DNA of 53,489 nucleotides from Anaerotignum sp. (GTDB lineage: Bacteria; Bacillota; Clostridia; Lachnospirales; Anaerotignaceae), in assembly GCA_020024455.1 (NCBI GenBank), contig JAHHTU010000014.1, positions 1 through 53,489 on the forward strand. The letters run 5' to 3'. A model generated the notes under the pieces. It worked only from the letters and a program-made list of their open reading frames with translations. It had not been told where the DNA came from and searched no databases. The position numbers and the translations under genes were made by a program. Below, one piece after another: positions 25,426-32,608 of the stretch (position 1 is the first letter of the stretch; every line of letters begins with the position of its first letter).

Positions 25426-26703
25426 ATGCGTAAAAAAGAAATGATTGCAATGCTTTTGGCAGGGGGGCAAGGCAGCCGATTGGGTGTTTTGACAAGAAAA
25501 GTGGCAAAGCCTGCTGTTTCGTATGGTGGAAGATATCGCATCATTGATTTTCCATTGAGTAACTGTATCAATTCAGGTGTGGATACGGTTGGTGTGTTGA
25601 CACAATATCAGCCGTTGCGATTAAATCAACATATTGGGATTGGTATTCCTTGGGATTTGGACAAAAAAAACGGTGGTGTGACCATACTTGCACCACACGT
25701 CAAAGGCGGAGATTCCGGCGAGTGGTTTATGGGGACAGCAAATGCAATTTATCAAAATATAGATTTTATTGATAGCAACAATCCGGAATATGTCCTCATT
25801 TTGTCCGGTGACCATATTTATAAAATGGATTATTCCAAAATGTTGCGTTTTCACAAAGAAAAAGAGGCAGCGGCAACCATTGCCGTTTTGGAAGTGCCTA
25901 TGGAGGAGGCTTGCCGATTTGGTATTATGAATACCACAGAAGGCGACAAAATATATGAATTTGAAGAAAAGCCGAAAAATCCAAAAAGTAACCTTGCCTC
26001 TATGGGGATTTATATTTTTACATGGAGCCGTTTGCGTGAGGCATTGATTGAAGATAATGACATTCACCCAGACAGCGACTTTGGTAAACACATCATTCCA
26101 AAAATGTTGGAAGAGGGACAGACGTTATATGCCTATCGCTTTTCCGGTTATTGGAAAGATGTCGGCACGATTGAATCTTATTGGGAGTCTAATATGGAAT
26201 TGATTAAGGCGTTGCCGGAATTTAATTTATACGAAGATTTTTGGAAAATTTATACCAACAGCGACCACCAACCGCCACAATACACCGCACCTCAGGCAAA
26301 AGTCAAAGAGTCTTTGATTTCTGATGGCAGTGAAATTTATGGAGAAGTATACCACTCTGTGTTAGGGGTAAACGTTGTTGTCAAAGAAGGGGCAGTCATT
26401 CGGGATTCCATTATTATGGGAGATTGTGTGATTGGTGCCGATACGGTGATTGACAGATGTATCATTGACGAAAATTCTGTCATTGGTGACCGTGTGCAGA
26501 TGGGTGTTGGAGAAAATGTGCCAAATGAAGCAAAACCGAATATTTATCATACAGGTATCAGCGTGATTGGTGCAAGAACACAAGTGCCATCTGATGTCGT
26601 GATTGGAAAAAATTGTGTGATTTATGGAAAAACGGTACAAGAAGATTATGAAAATCATTGTTTGGAAAGCGGAAAAGTCATTCTCAGAGAGGGGGGATAT
26701 TGA
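25426..26703 (+). CDS. glgC: Glucose-1-phosphate adenylyltransferase, catalytic subunit
   Basis: 425 aa. It makes ADP-glucose from ATP and glucose-1-phosphate for glycogen synthesis. The pyrophosphorylase loop LLAGGQGSRLGVLTRKVAKP is near the start; FPLSNCINSG, SGDHIYKMDY, FEEKP and a C-terminal left-handed beta-helix (SVIGDRVQMGVG) follow. The ATG at 25426 is chosen; the frame stays open far upstream across the promoter without a ribosome site. It overlaps glgD by one base (TGATG), so translation is coupled. Confidence 0.95.
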   Translation: MRKKEMIAMLLAGGQGSRLGVLTRKVAKPAVSYGGRYRIIDFPLSNCINSGVDTVGVLTQYQPLRLNQHIGIGIPWDLDKKNGGVTILAPHVKGGDSGEWFMGTANAIYQNIDFIDSNNPEYVLILSGDHIYKMDYSKMLRFHKEKEAAATIAVLEVPMEEACRFGIMNTTEGDKIYEFEEKPKNPKSNLASMGIYIFTWSRLREALIEDNDIHPDSDFGKHIIPKMLEEGQTLYAYRFSGYWKDVGTIESYWESNMELIKALPEFNLYEDFWKIYTNSDHQPPQYTAPQAKVKESLISDGSEIYGEVYHSVLGVNVVVKEGAVIRDSIIMGDCVIGADTVIDRCIIDENSVIGDRVQMGVGENVPNEAKPNIYHTGISVIGARTQVPSDVVIGKNCVIYGKTVQEDYENHCLESGKVILREGGY

Positions 26704-27821
26704 TGAAAGCAATCGGTATTATATTGGCAGGTGGTAACAATGACGGACGTTTGGGTGTGCTGACAGAACAAAGAGCCTCCGCAGCTTTGCCCATTGGCAG
26801 TTGTTATCGTGCCATTGACTTTACATTGAGCAATATGTCAAACAGTGGCATTGGGAAAGTGGCTGTTTTGACACAGTATAATTCCCGTTCTCTGCGTGAC
26901 CACTTGACGTCCTCCAAGTGGTGGGATTTTGGCAGAAAACAAGGGGGATTGTTCGTATTTACACCTTACACCAGCAGCAAAGGCAGTGATTGGTTTCGTG
27001 GCACAGCAGATTCCATTTACCAAAATATGCCATATCTTTTGAGAAGCAATGAAGAATATGTGGTGATTACATCCGGGGACTCTGTGTATAAAATGGATTA
27101 TCATGAAGTGGTCAAATATCATATTGAAAAAGGTGCAGATATTACAGTGGTATATAAAAATATGGAAAACAGAGATTTGAGCCACTTTGGTATTTTACAG
27201 ATGGATACCGACAATCGTTTGCTTGGGTTTGAAGAAAAACCACAACAAGCACAAACCAATTCTGCCTCGTTGGGCGTTTACGTCATATCCAGAACGTTAT
27301 TGATTTCTTTGTTGCAGGAAGTTGTTCCGCAGGGCGGGTATAGTTTTGTGCAAGATATTATCATTCCATGCAGCAAAAAAATGAAAGTCTACGGATATGC
27401 ATTTGATGGGTATTGGAATACCATTTCCACAGGGATTGCGGATTATTTCCAAATCAATATGGATTTTTTGAAAAAAGATGTGCGTGATGCATTTGTCAAT
27501 CAATATCCTTACATTGACACCAAACCAAAAGACGAACCACCCGCAAAATACAATGCAGGTGCAGATGTGCTGGACAGTATTGTCGGCAGCGGTACTATTT
27601 TCAATGGAATGGTAGAACATTGTGTCATATTCCGCAAAGTGTATACCGCAGAAAATTCTGTGGTACGCAACAGCATTTTGATGGAAGGGGTAAATATTGG
27701 CAAAAACTGCTTGATTGAAAATGCAATTTTAGATAAAGATGTTATCATTACAGATGGGCAGCAGGTGATTGGGAAATCTGCCACAGAGCCGATTATTTTG
27801 AAAAAAGGCACAAAATTATAA
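26703..27821 (+). CDS. glgD: GlgD, regulatory-type ADP-glucose pyrophosphorylase subunit
   Basis: 372 aa, start at 26703 inside the glgC stop (TGATG) behind AGAGGGGGG. Related to GlgC but the nucleotide loop is degenerate: LAGGNNDGRLGVLTEQRASA in place of GGQGSRLG with catalytic arginine and lysine. FEEKPQQAQTNSASLGVYV and the beta-helix end are kept. GlgD is typical of Firmicutes, where it modifies the activity of GlgC in a hetero-oligomer. No glgA, glgB or glgP is in the window. Confidence 0.93.
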   Translation: MKAIGIILAGGNNDGRLGVLTEQRASAALPIGSCYRAIDFTLSNMSNSGIGKVAVLTQYNSRSLRDHLTSSKWWDFGRKQGGLFVFTPYTSSKGSDWFRGTADSIYQNMPYLLRSNEEYVVITSGDSVYKMDYHEVVKYHIEKGADITVVYKNMENRDLSHFGILQMDTDNRLLGFEEKPQQAQTNSASLGVYVISRTLLISLLQEVVPQGGYSFVQDIIIPCSKKMKVYGYAFDGYWNTISTGIADYFQINMDFLKKDVRDAFVNQYPYIDTKPKDEPPAKYNAGADVLDSIVGSGTIFNGMVEHCVIFRKVYTAENSVVRNSILMEGVNIGKNCLIENAILDKDVIITDGQQVIGKSATEPIILKKGTKL

Positions 27822-27823
27822 GC

Positions 27824-27862
27824 AAAAAAAGCGATAATGTAGATGCATTATCGCTTTTTTTT
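27824..27862 (+). terminator. Rho-independent terminator of glgCD
   Basis: Perfect 15-bp stem AAAAAAGCGATAATG/CATTATCGCTTTTTT with 6-nt loop and T-run. Confidence 0.93.
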
Positions 27863-27993
27863 GAGAGGAACTGTTTTGTATACAGTATTTTGTGCAAACA
27901 ATATCTTGCAATTTTTTGATAAAAATGAGAAAATAAAAAAAATTTGAAAAGATAATGGAATAAAAATATGAAATTTTGCGGGAGGAGCAACAT

Positions 27994-29370
27994 ATGGAAC
28001 AATTAAAAGCGATTGTACTGGCAGCAGGCGAGGGTACACGTATGAAATCCAAAAAGTCAAAAGTATTGCATGAAATATTGCAAAAATCTATGGTGCATTA
28101 TGTCATTGATACGGCAAAAGCGTGTGGTGCAAAGCAGACTTGTGTCATCATCGGACACCAAGGTGAGCAGGTGGAAGCTGCAATCCAACAAGATGATGTC
28201 TGTTTTGCTTGGCAGACAGAACGCAAAGGCACAGGACACGCTGTGAAAATGGCAGGGGATTTTATTGAGGACGAAAAAGACATTTTGATTTTATATGGAG
28301 ATACTCCTTTGATTGTGGCAGACACACTCAAAGAAGTCATTGCGTATCACAGAGCAAAACAAAACAGTGTGACTGTGGTTTCTGCAATGGTAGAAAATCC
28401 AACAGGATATGGCAGAATTATACGCAATGCAACAGGGGATTTTGTGAAAAGCGTGGAACAGAAAGATGCAAACGAAACAGAACAGGCTGTCAAAGAAATC
28501 AATACCGGTATTTATGTATTTCGTGGAGCAGATTTGAAACAGGCCTTGGGCAGATTGAATAATAATAACGCACAGGGAGAATATTATTTACCGGATTGTT
28601 TGGAGATACTGCTTTCTGATGGAAAAAATGTAGGTGCGTATATTGCAGCAGATGAAAAAGAATTTTTCGGTGTCAATTCCCGTGTGCAGTTGGCAGAAGC
28701 AACCAAAATCATGCAGGCACGCATCAATCGCAAACATATGGAACATGGTGTAACCATGATAGACCCTGAAAACACATATATTGGCTGTGATGTGCAAATC
28801 GGCAGAGATACGGTGATTTTGCCGGGGTGTGTGATAGAAGGCAATACCATCATTGGAGAAGATTGTGAAATTGGGCCAAATTCCAGATTGACAGATATGC
28901 AGTTGGGAGATGGTGTGACATTCCAAACTTCCACGGGATTGGAGTCCTCCATTGGCAACGATACCACCGTAGGGCCTTTTGCTTACATTCGTCCAAACTG
29001 CCATATCGGAAATCATGTCAAAGTGGGTGACTTTGTGGAAGTGAAAAACTCCAATGTGGGTGATGGGACAAAAATTCCGCACTTGTCTTATGTGGGTGAT
29101 ACCGACGCAGGCGAAAAAATCAATTTTGGCTGTGGCAGTATTATGGTTAATTACGACGGTGAGAAAAAACACAGAACCACCATTGGTGATGGTGTGTTTG
29201 TCGGCTGTAATGTGAATTTGGTTGCACCTGTGACCGTGGAAAAAAATGCTTACATTGCCGCAGGCTCTACCATCACAAGAGATGTGCCGGAAGATGTTTT
29301 GGCAGTGGCAAGGGCAAGACAAACTGTCATCACAGGCTGGAAATCAAAAAGAAGTGCTAATAAATCCTAA
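27994..29370 (+). CDS. glmU: Bifunctional GlmU (UDP-GlcNAc pyrophosphorylase / GlcN-1-P acetyltransferase)
   Basis: 458 aa. N-terminal uridylyltransferase domain with VLAAGEGTRMKSKKSKVLHE (about residues 8-27), LYGDTPL and GTGHAVKMA. From about residue 250 a left-handed beta-helix acetyltransferase domain, with RPNCHIGNHVKVGDFVEVKN, the acetyl-CoA region NFGCGSIMVNYDG and AAGSTITRDVP. It makes UDP-GlcNAc, the substrate of MurA encoded about 8 kb upstream. The start at 27994 follows GGGAGGAGC; a TTG 18 nt upstream is rejected. A glmU-prs order is common in Firmicutes. Confidence 0.97.
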   Translation: MEQLKAIVLAAGEGTRMKSKKSKVLHEILQKSMVHYVIDTAKACGAKQTCVIIGHQGEQVEAAIQQDDVCFAWQTERKGTGHAVKMAGDFIEDEKDILILYGDTPLIVADTLKEVIAYHRAKQNSVTVVSAMVENPTGYGRIIRNATGDFVKSVEQKDANETEQAVKEINTGIYVFRGADLKQALGRLNNNNAQGEYYLPDCLEILLSDGKNVGAYIAADEKEFFGVNSRVQLAEATKIMQARINRKHMEHGVTMIDPENTYIGCDVQIGRDTVILPGCVIEGNTIIGEDCEIGPNSRLTDMQLGDGVTFQTSTGLESSIGNDTTVGPFAYIRPNCHIGNHVKVGDFVEVKNSNVGDGTKIPHLSYVGDTDAGEKINFGCGSIMVNYDGEKKHRTTIGDGVFVGCNVNLVAPVTVEKNAYIAAGSTITRDVPEDVLAVARARQTVITGWKSKRSANKS

Positions 29371-29386
29371 AAAGTGTCGATTTGTG

Positions 29387-29415
29387 TTGAAATATTATGG
29401 ACTTCGGTGTAACAT
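29387..29415 (+). promoter_or_regulatory. Promoter for prs
   Basis: TTGAAA (29387-29392), 17-nt spacer, TAACAT (29410-29415). The expected start falls at about 29422, exactly where a small hairpin (29422-29435) begins. Confidence 0.55.
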
Positions 29416-29421
29416 AGAAGT

Positions 29422-29435
29422 ATAGCGTATGCTAT
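29422..29435 (+). other. Hairpin at the predicted 5' end of prs mRNA
   Basis: ATAGC/GCTAT around loop GTAT. It is small, but sits at the predicted +1, where a stem could protect the mRNA from 5'-end-dependent decay. Confidence 0.35.
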
Positions 29436-29478
29436 GAGATGAATTTACAATATATAGAGAAATGTAGGGGGATACAAC

Positions 29479-30438
29479 ATGATTTATTCAACTGGTAAAA
29501 ATATCAAGGTTTTTGCCTGTAATTCCAACCGTGCTTTGGCGGAATCCATCGCAAAAAGATTGGGATTGACACTGGGTGATGCGGAAGTGCAAAAGTTCAG
29601 TGATGGTGAAATTTCTGTGAAAATCAACGAAACCATTCGTGGTGCAGATGTTTTCATTATTCAGTCCACATCTTATCCTGTAAACGATAATCTGATGGAA
29701 TTGTTGATTATGATTGATGCAATGAAACGTGCATCTGCGGGCAGAATTACTGCCGTAATACCATACTATGGTTATGCAAGACAAGACAGAAAAGCAAGAG
29801 CAAGAGACCCAATCAGTGCAAAACTGGTTGCAAACATCTTGACAAGTGCAGGTGCAAGCCGTGTATTGACTATGGATTTGCATTGTACACAAATCCAAGG
29901 GTTCTTCGATATTCCTGTGGATAATTTGATTGGCAGCCCTCTGTTGACTCATTTTTATGAAAAAAAATATGGTGACGATTTGAAAAATTTTGTTGCTGTT
30001 TCTCCCGACTTGGGCAGTGTCACAAGAACAAGAGCATTTGCGGAAAAATTGAACATTCCTTTGGCAATCATTGACAAACGCAGACCAAAAGCAAATGTCA
30101 GTGAAATCATGAACATCATTGGTGATGTAAAAGGCAAAAAAGTGATTTTGGTGGACGATATGATTGATACAGCCGGTACTATCACAAATGCAGCCAATGC
30201 ACTCAAAGAAAGAGGTGCTGTTGAAGTGGACGCTTGCTGCACACACGCAGTATTGAGCGGCCCTGCAATCAAACGTATCGAAGACTCCGCAATTACAGAA
30301 TTGTTGGTATTGGATACCATTGAATTACCAGAAGAAAAACAAATCAGCAAGATTACAACGGTTTCTGTGGACGAACTGTTTGCAAATGCAATCAAATTTA
30401 TCCACGAAGGTGTATCTATTTCTCAATTATTTGAATAA
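29479..30438 (+). CDS. prs: Ribose-phosphate pyrophosphokinase
   Basis: 319 aa, class I PRPP synthase. FACNSNRALAESIAKRLG at the start, the ATP/ribose-5-P region YYGYARQDRKARARDPISAK (about 95-114), MDLHCTQIQGFFDIPVDNL and the PRPP loop VILVDDMIDTAGTITNAA (about 222-239). PRPP feeds purine, pyrimidine, histidine, tryptophan and NAD synthesis. Start behind a TAGGGGG site; own promoter and terminator. Confidence 0.97.
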   Translation: MIYSTGKNIKVFACNSNRALAESIAKRLGLTLGDAEVQKFSDGEISVKINETIRGADVFIIQSTSYPVNDNLMELLIMIDAMKRASAGRITAVIPYYGYARQDRKARARDPISAKLVANILTSAGASRVLTMDLHCTQIQGFFDIPVDNLIGSPLLTHFYEKKYGDDLKNFVAVSPDLGSVTRTRAFAEKLNIPLAIIDKRRPKANVSEIMNIIGDVKGKKVILVDDMIDTAGTITNAANALKERGAVEVDACCTHAVLSGPAIKRIEDSAITELLVLDTIELPEEKQISKITTVSVDELFANAIKFIHEGVSISQLFE

Positions 30439-30445
30439 GCAAAAC

Positions 30446-30480
30446 AAAAAACTGTCTTTTTCAGGAAAGACAGTTTTTTA
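30446..30480 (+). terminator. Rho-independent terminator of prs
   Basis: Stem AAAAAACTGTCTTT/AAAGACAGTTTTTT with a 6-nt loop and T-run. Confidence 0.92.
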
Positions 30481-30546
30481 TTATACAAAATGCAGAATGA
30501 CATATATTTTGTCATGAAAAAAACAAATTTTTTTATCAAATTGGTT

Positions 30547-30594
30547 GTATCAAAAAAGATACACAAAAAAAATAAGGTTTTTATTGTAAAAACC
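30547..30594. other. Two small A+T-rich hairpins in the prs-ldhA spacer
   Basis: GTATC/GATAC (30547-30562) and GGTTTTTA/TAAAAACC (30576-30594). The second is flanked by an A tract on the left, so it looks like a minus-strand terminator, but no minus-strand gene is near. Otherwise the 30481-30659 stretch shows nothing recognisable. Confidence 0.4.
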
Positions 30595-30659
30595 ATACGT
30601 TTTTTTGTGTGTAACAGAAAAAAGTTGGTAGCAAAATTAACAATTTTTAGGAAAGTATG

Positions 30660-30688
30660 TTGACAAAATAGGTGAAATAGATTATATT
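30660..30688 (+). promoter_or_regulatory. Strong promoter for the D-lactate dehydrogenase gene
   Basis: A perfect TTGACA (30660-30665), 17-nt spacer and TATATT (30683-30688). The leader is about 100 nt. Confidence 0.82.
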
Positions 30689-30704
30689 GTTAAAAGTAAA
30701 ACAA
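30687..30704 (+). promoter_or_regulatory. Candidate Rex (NADH-responsive) operator
   Basis: An 18-bp site that agrees with the clostridial Rex pattern TTGTTAA-N4-TTAACAA at 12 of 14 defined positions (the right arm reads AAAACAA). It overlaps the end of the -10 box and the transcript start, the right place for repression. The downstream gene is an NADH-consuming dehydrogenase, a typical Rex target. A second half-site TTAACAA is at 30637-30643. Confidence 0.5.
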
Positions 30705-30797
30705 ACAGATGTGGCAATATGTTATATGAACACAGCTGTATTATCTTGTTTAGTATCCATTTTCTACTATAATCAATTATTTTAGGAGGAATTTGAA

Positions 30798-31778
30798 ATG
30801 AAAATTGCATTTTTTGACACAAAATCTTACTGGGAAAGCTCTTTCGGTCCTATGGCAAAAGAATATGGTTATGAAATCACATTCTTCAAAGAAAGATTGA
30901 CACCTGCAACTGCTCATTTGGCAAAAGGTCATGATGCAACTTGCTCTTTTGTAAATGACGAAGTTCCTGCAGAAGTTATCCGTGAATTGAAAGATTTGGG
31001 TATCAAAGTATTGTTGCTGCGTTGTGCAGGTTTCGATAGCGTAGATTTGGCTGTTGCAAAAGAATGTGGTATGCCTGTATTGAGAGTACCCGGTTATTCT
31101 CCTGAATCCGTAGCAGAACATGGTGTTGCTTTGCTGATGGCTGTAAACAGAAAAACACACTTGTCTTATGAAAGAACAACAAAATTCAATTTCGATATCG
31201 CTGGCTTAGATGGTATCGCATTGGTTGGCAGAACAGCCGGTATCATCGGTACGGGTAAAATCGGTCAATGCATGGTGAACATCTTGAAAGGTTTTGGTAT
31301 GAACGTAATTGCATATGATGCATTCCCTAACCCGAACTTGGGATTGGAATATGTGGAATTGGACGAATTGTATGCACGTTCTGATGTTATTTCTATCCAT
31401 TGCCCTCTGATGCCTGCAACAAGACATATGATTGATAAAGATGCTATCGCAAAAATGAAAGATGGCGTTATCTTCATCAACGTTGCTCGTGGTGGATTGG
31501 TTGACTCCGAAGCATTGGCAGACGCAGTAGAAGCCGGCAAATTCCGTGGTGTTGGTATGGACGTTTGCGAAAAAGAACATGAATACTTCTTCGAAGACAG
31601 AAGCGATGTTGCAGATAAAGATGCTACATTGATGAGACTGTTGAACAGCGACAAAGTTGTTATCTCCGGTCACCAAGCATTCTTGACAGAAGAAGCTTTG
31701 AACGCAATGGCACAAATTACTTTGGACAATGCAAAAGCATTCTTGGCTGGTGCAGAATTGGTAAACGAAGTAAAATAA
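30798..31778 (+). CDS. ldhA: D-lactate dehydrogenase-type 2-hydroxyacid dehydrogenase (NAD)
   Basis: 326 aa. The fold is that of D-isomer 2-hydroxyacid dehydrogenases: RCAGFDSVDLAVAKE, the NAD-binding GIIGTGKIGQ (about 150-159), NVARGGLVDSEALA with catalytic Arg231, and GHQAFLTEEAL with catalytic His292. The HQAFLTEEAL ending and the FFEDRSD segment resemble E. coli-type LdhA (pyruvate to D-lactate, regenerating NAD). A related enzyme for branched 2-oxoacids cannot be excluded. Start behind TTAGGAGG. Codon use looks highly optimised, as expected of a strongly expressed fermentation gene. Monocistronic. Confidence 0.87.
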   Translation: MKIAFFDTKSYWESSFGPMAKEYGYEITFFKERLTPATAHLAKGHDATCSFVNDEVPAEVIRELKDLGIKVLLLRCAGFDSVDLAVAKECGMPVLRVPGYSPESVAEHGVALLMAVNRKTHLSYERTTKFNFDIAGLDGIALVGRTAGIIGTGKIGQCMVNILKGFGMNVIAYDAFPNPNLGLEYVELDELYARSDVISIHCPLMPATRHMIDKDAIAKMKDGVIFINVARGGLVDSEALADAVEAGKFRGVGMDVCEKEHEYFFEDRSDVADKDATLMRLLNSDKVVISGHQAFLTEEALNAMAQITLDNAKAFLAGAELVNEVK

Positions 31779-31796
31779 TCTCATACATACAAAATC

Positions 31797-31833
31797 AAAA
31801 AAGACTTTTTGCATTCGCAAAAAGTCTTTTTTA
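31797..31833 (+). terminator. Rho-independent terminator of ldhA
   Basis: Stem GACTTTTTGC/GCAAAAAGTC (31803-31812 with 31817-31826), flanked by A and T runs. Confidence 0.92.
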
Positions 31834-31852
31834 TTTGCATGATACCACAAAA

Positions 31853-31884
31853 GTATGATATACTTTTGCAAAAGTATATCATAC
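31853..31884. repeat. 32-bp perfect palindrome upstream of pth
   Basis: The two 16-nt halves are exact reverse complements, with centre TTTTGCAAAA and ends GTATGATA / TATCATAC. No T-run follows. It sits between the ldhA terminator and pth, 65 bp before the pth start. It could be an operator for a dimeric or tetrameric regulator, or an mRNA hairpin. Confidence 0.8.
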
Positions 31885-31889
31885 AAGCC

Positions 31890-31920
31890 AAAGCTCTAAT
31901 TATAAAAAAATTAGGGCTTT
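31890..31920 (+). other. Hairpin just upstream of the pth ribosome site
   Basis: 12-bp stem with one G-U pair (31890-31901 with 31909-31920) around a 7-nt A-rich loop. No T-run. The AAAAAGGAG site begins 12 nt later. A weak TATAAA box lies at its top, so it may also overlap a promoter. Confidence 0.45.
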
Positions 31921-31948
31921 ATGTCATGTGTAAAAAGGAGTGGAAACC

Positions 31949-32608
31949 ATGAGTTTGTTTGAACGATTTAGAAATCAAGAAAAAGGACAGGAAATATTTG
32001 TTGTGGTTGGTTTGGGCAATCCTGGGAAACAGTATGAACAGACAAAGCATAATATTGGTTTTTTGGTGGTTGACAAATTGGCAGAAACATATGAAATCCC
32101 TATGACAAAATTGCAACACAAAGCATTTGTGGGCAGTGGTATCATCAAGGGGAAAAAAGTGTTATTGGTCAAACCACAAACATTTATGAATTTAAGTGGT
32201 GAAAGTGTCAGAGAAATTGTGAATTTTTATAAAGTGCCGCAAGAGCGTTTTGTTGTAATTTATGATGATACTTCTTTGCCAATGGGACAAATCCGTTTGC
32301 GTGAAAAAGGAAGCCATGGCGGACATAATGGCATAAGAAATATCATACAGTTAATGGGGACAGATGTTTTTGGCAGAGTGAAAGTGGGCATTGGAGAAAA
32401 GCCAAGCGGTTGGGATTTGGCAGATTATGTATTGGCAAAATTTGAACAAGATGATTTGCCTTTGATGCAAGAGGGTATGGACAAAGCCGCACAAGCTGTG
32501 GAATGGATATTGTCCAGAGGGATGCAAGATGCCATGAACCGTATGAACCAACGCCAAAAACAGCCAAAACCAAAACAACAAGAACAGCCAAAAGAGGTGG
32601 AAGCATGA
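31949..32608 (+). CDS. pth: Peptidyl-tRNA hydrolase
   Basis: 219 aa from ATG 31949 (AAAAAGGAG site 8 nt upstream); the GTG at 31940 overlaps the ribosome site and is rejected. Pth releases peptides from prematurely dropped peptidyl-tRNA. FVVVGLGNPGKQYEQTKHNIG, with the catalytic His in KHNIGF, and KPQTFMNLSGESV, DDTSLPMGQIRLREKGSHGG and GHNGIRNI are all present. It has about 17 extra residues at the N-terminus and a Gln/Lys/Pro-rich tail of about 25 residues. The stop overlaps the mfd start (ATGA). Confidence 0.95.
   Translation: MSLFERFRNQEKGQEIFVVVGLGNPGKQYEQTKHNIGFLVVDKLAETYEIPMTKLQHKAFVGSGIIKGKKVLLVKPQTFMNLSGESVREIVNFYKVPQERFVVIYDDTSLPMGQIRLREKGSHGGHNGIRNIIQLMGTDVFGRVKVGIGEKPSGWDLADYVLAKFEQDDLPLMQEGMDKAAQAVEWILSRGMQDAMNRMNQRQKQPKPKQQEQPKEVEA

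Noticed and set aside
26703..27821. Second catalytic ADP-glucose pyrophosphorylase
   Set aside because: The nucleotide loop is degenerate relative to GlgC and the pattern fits GlgD.
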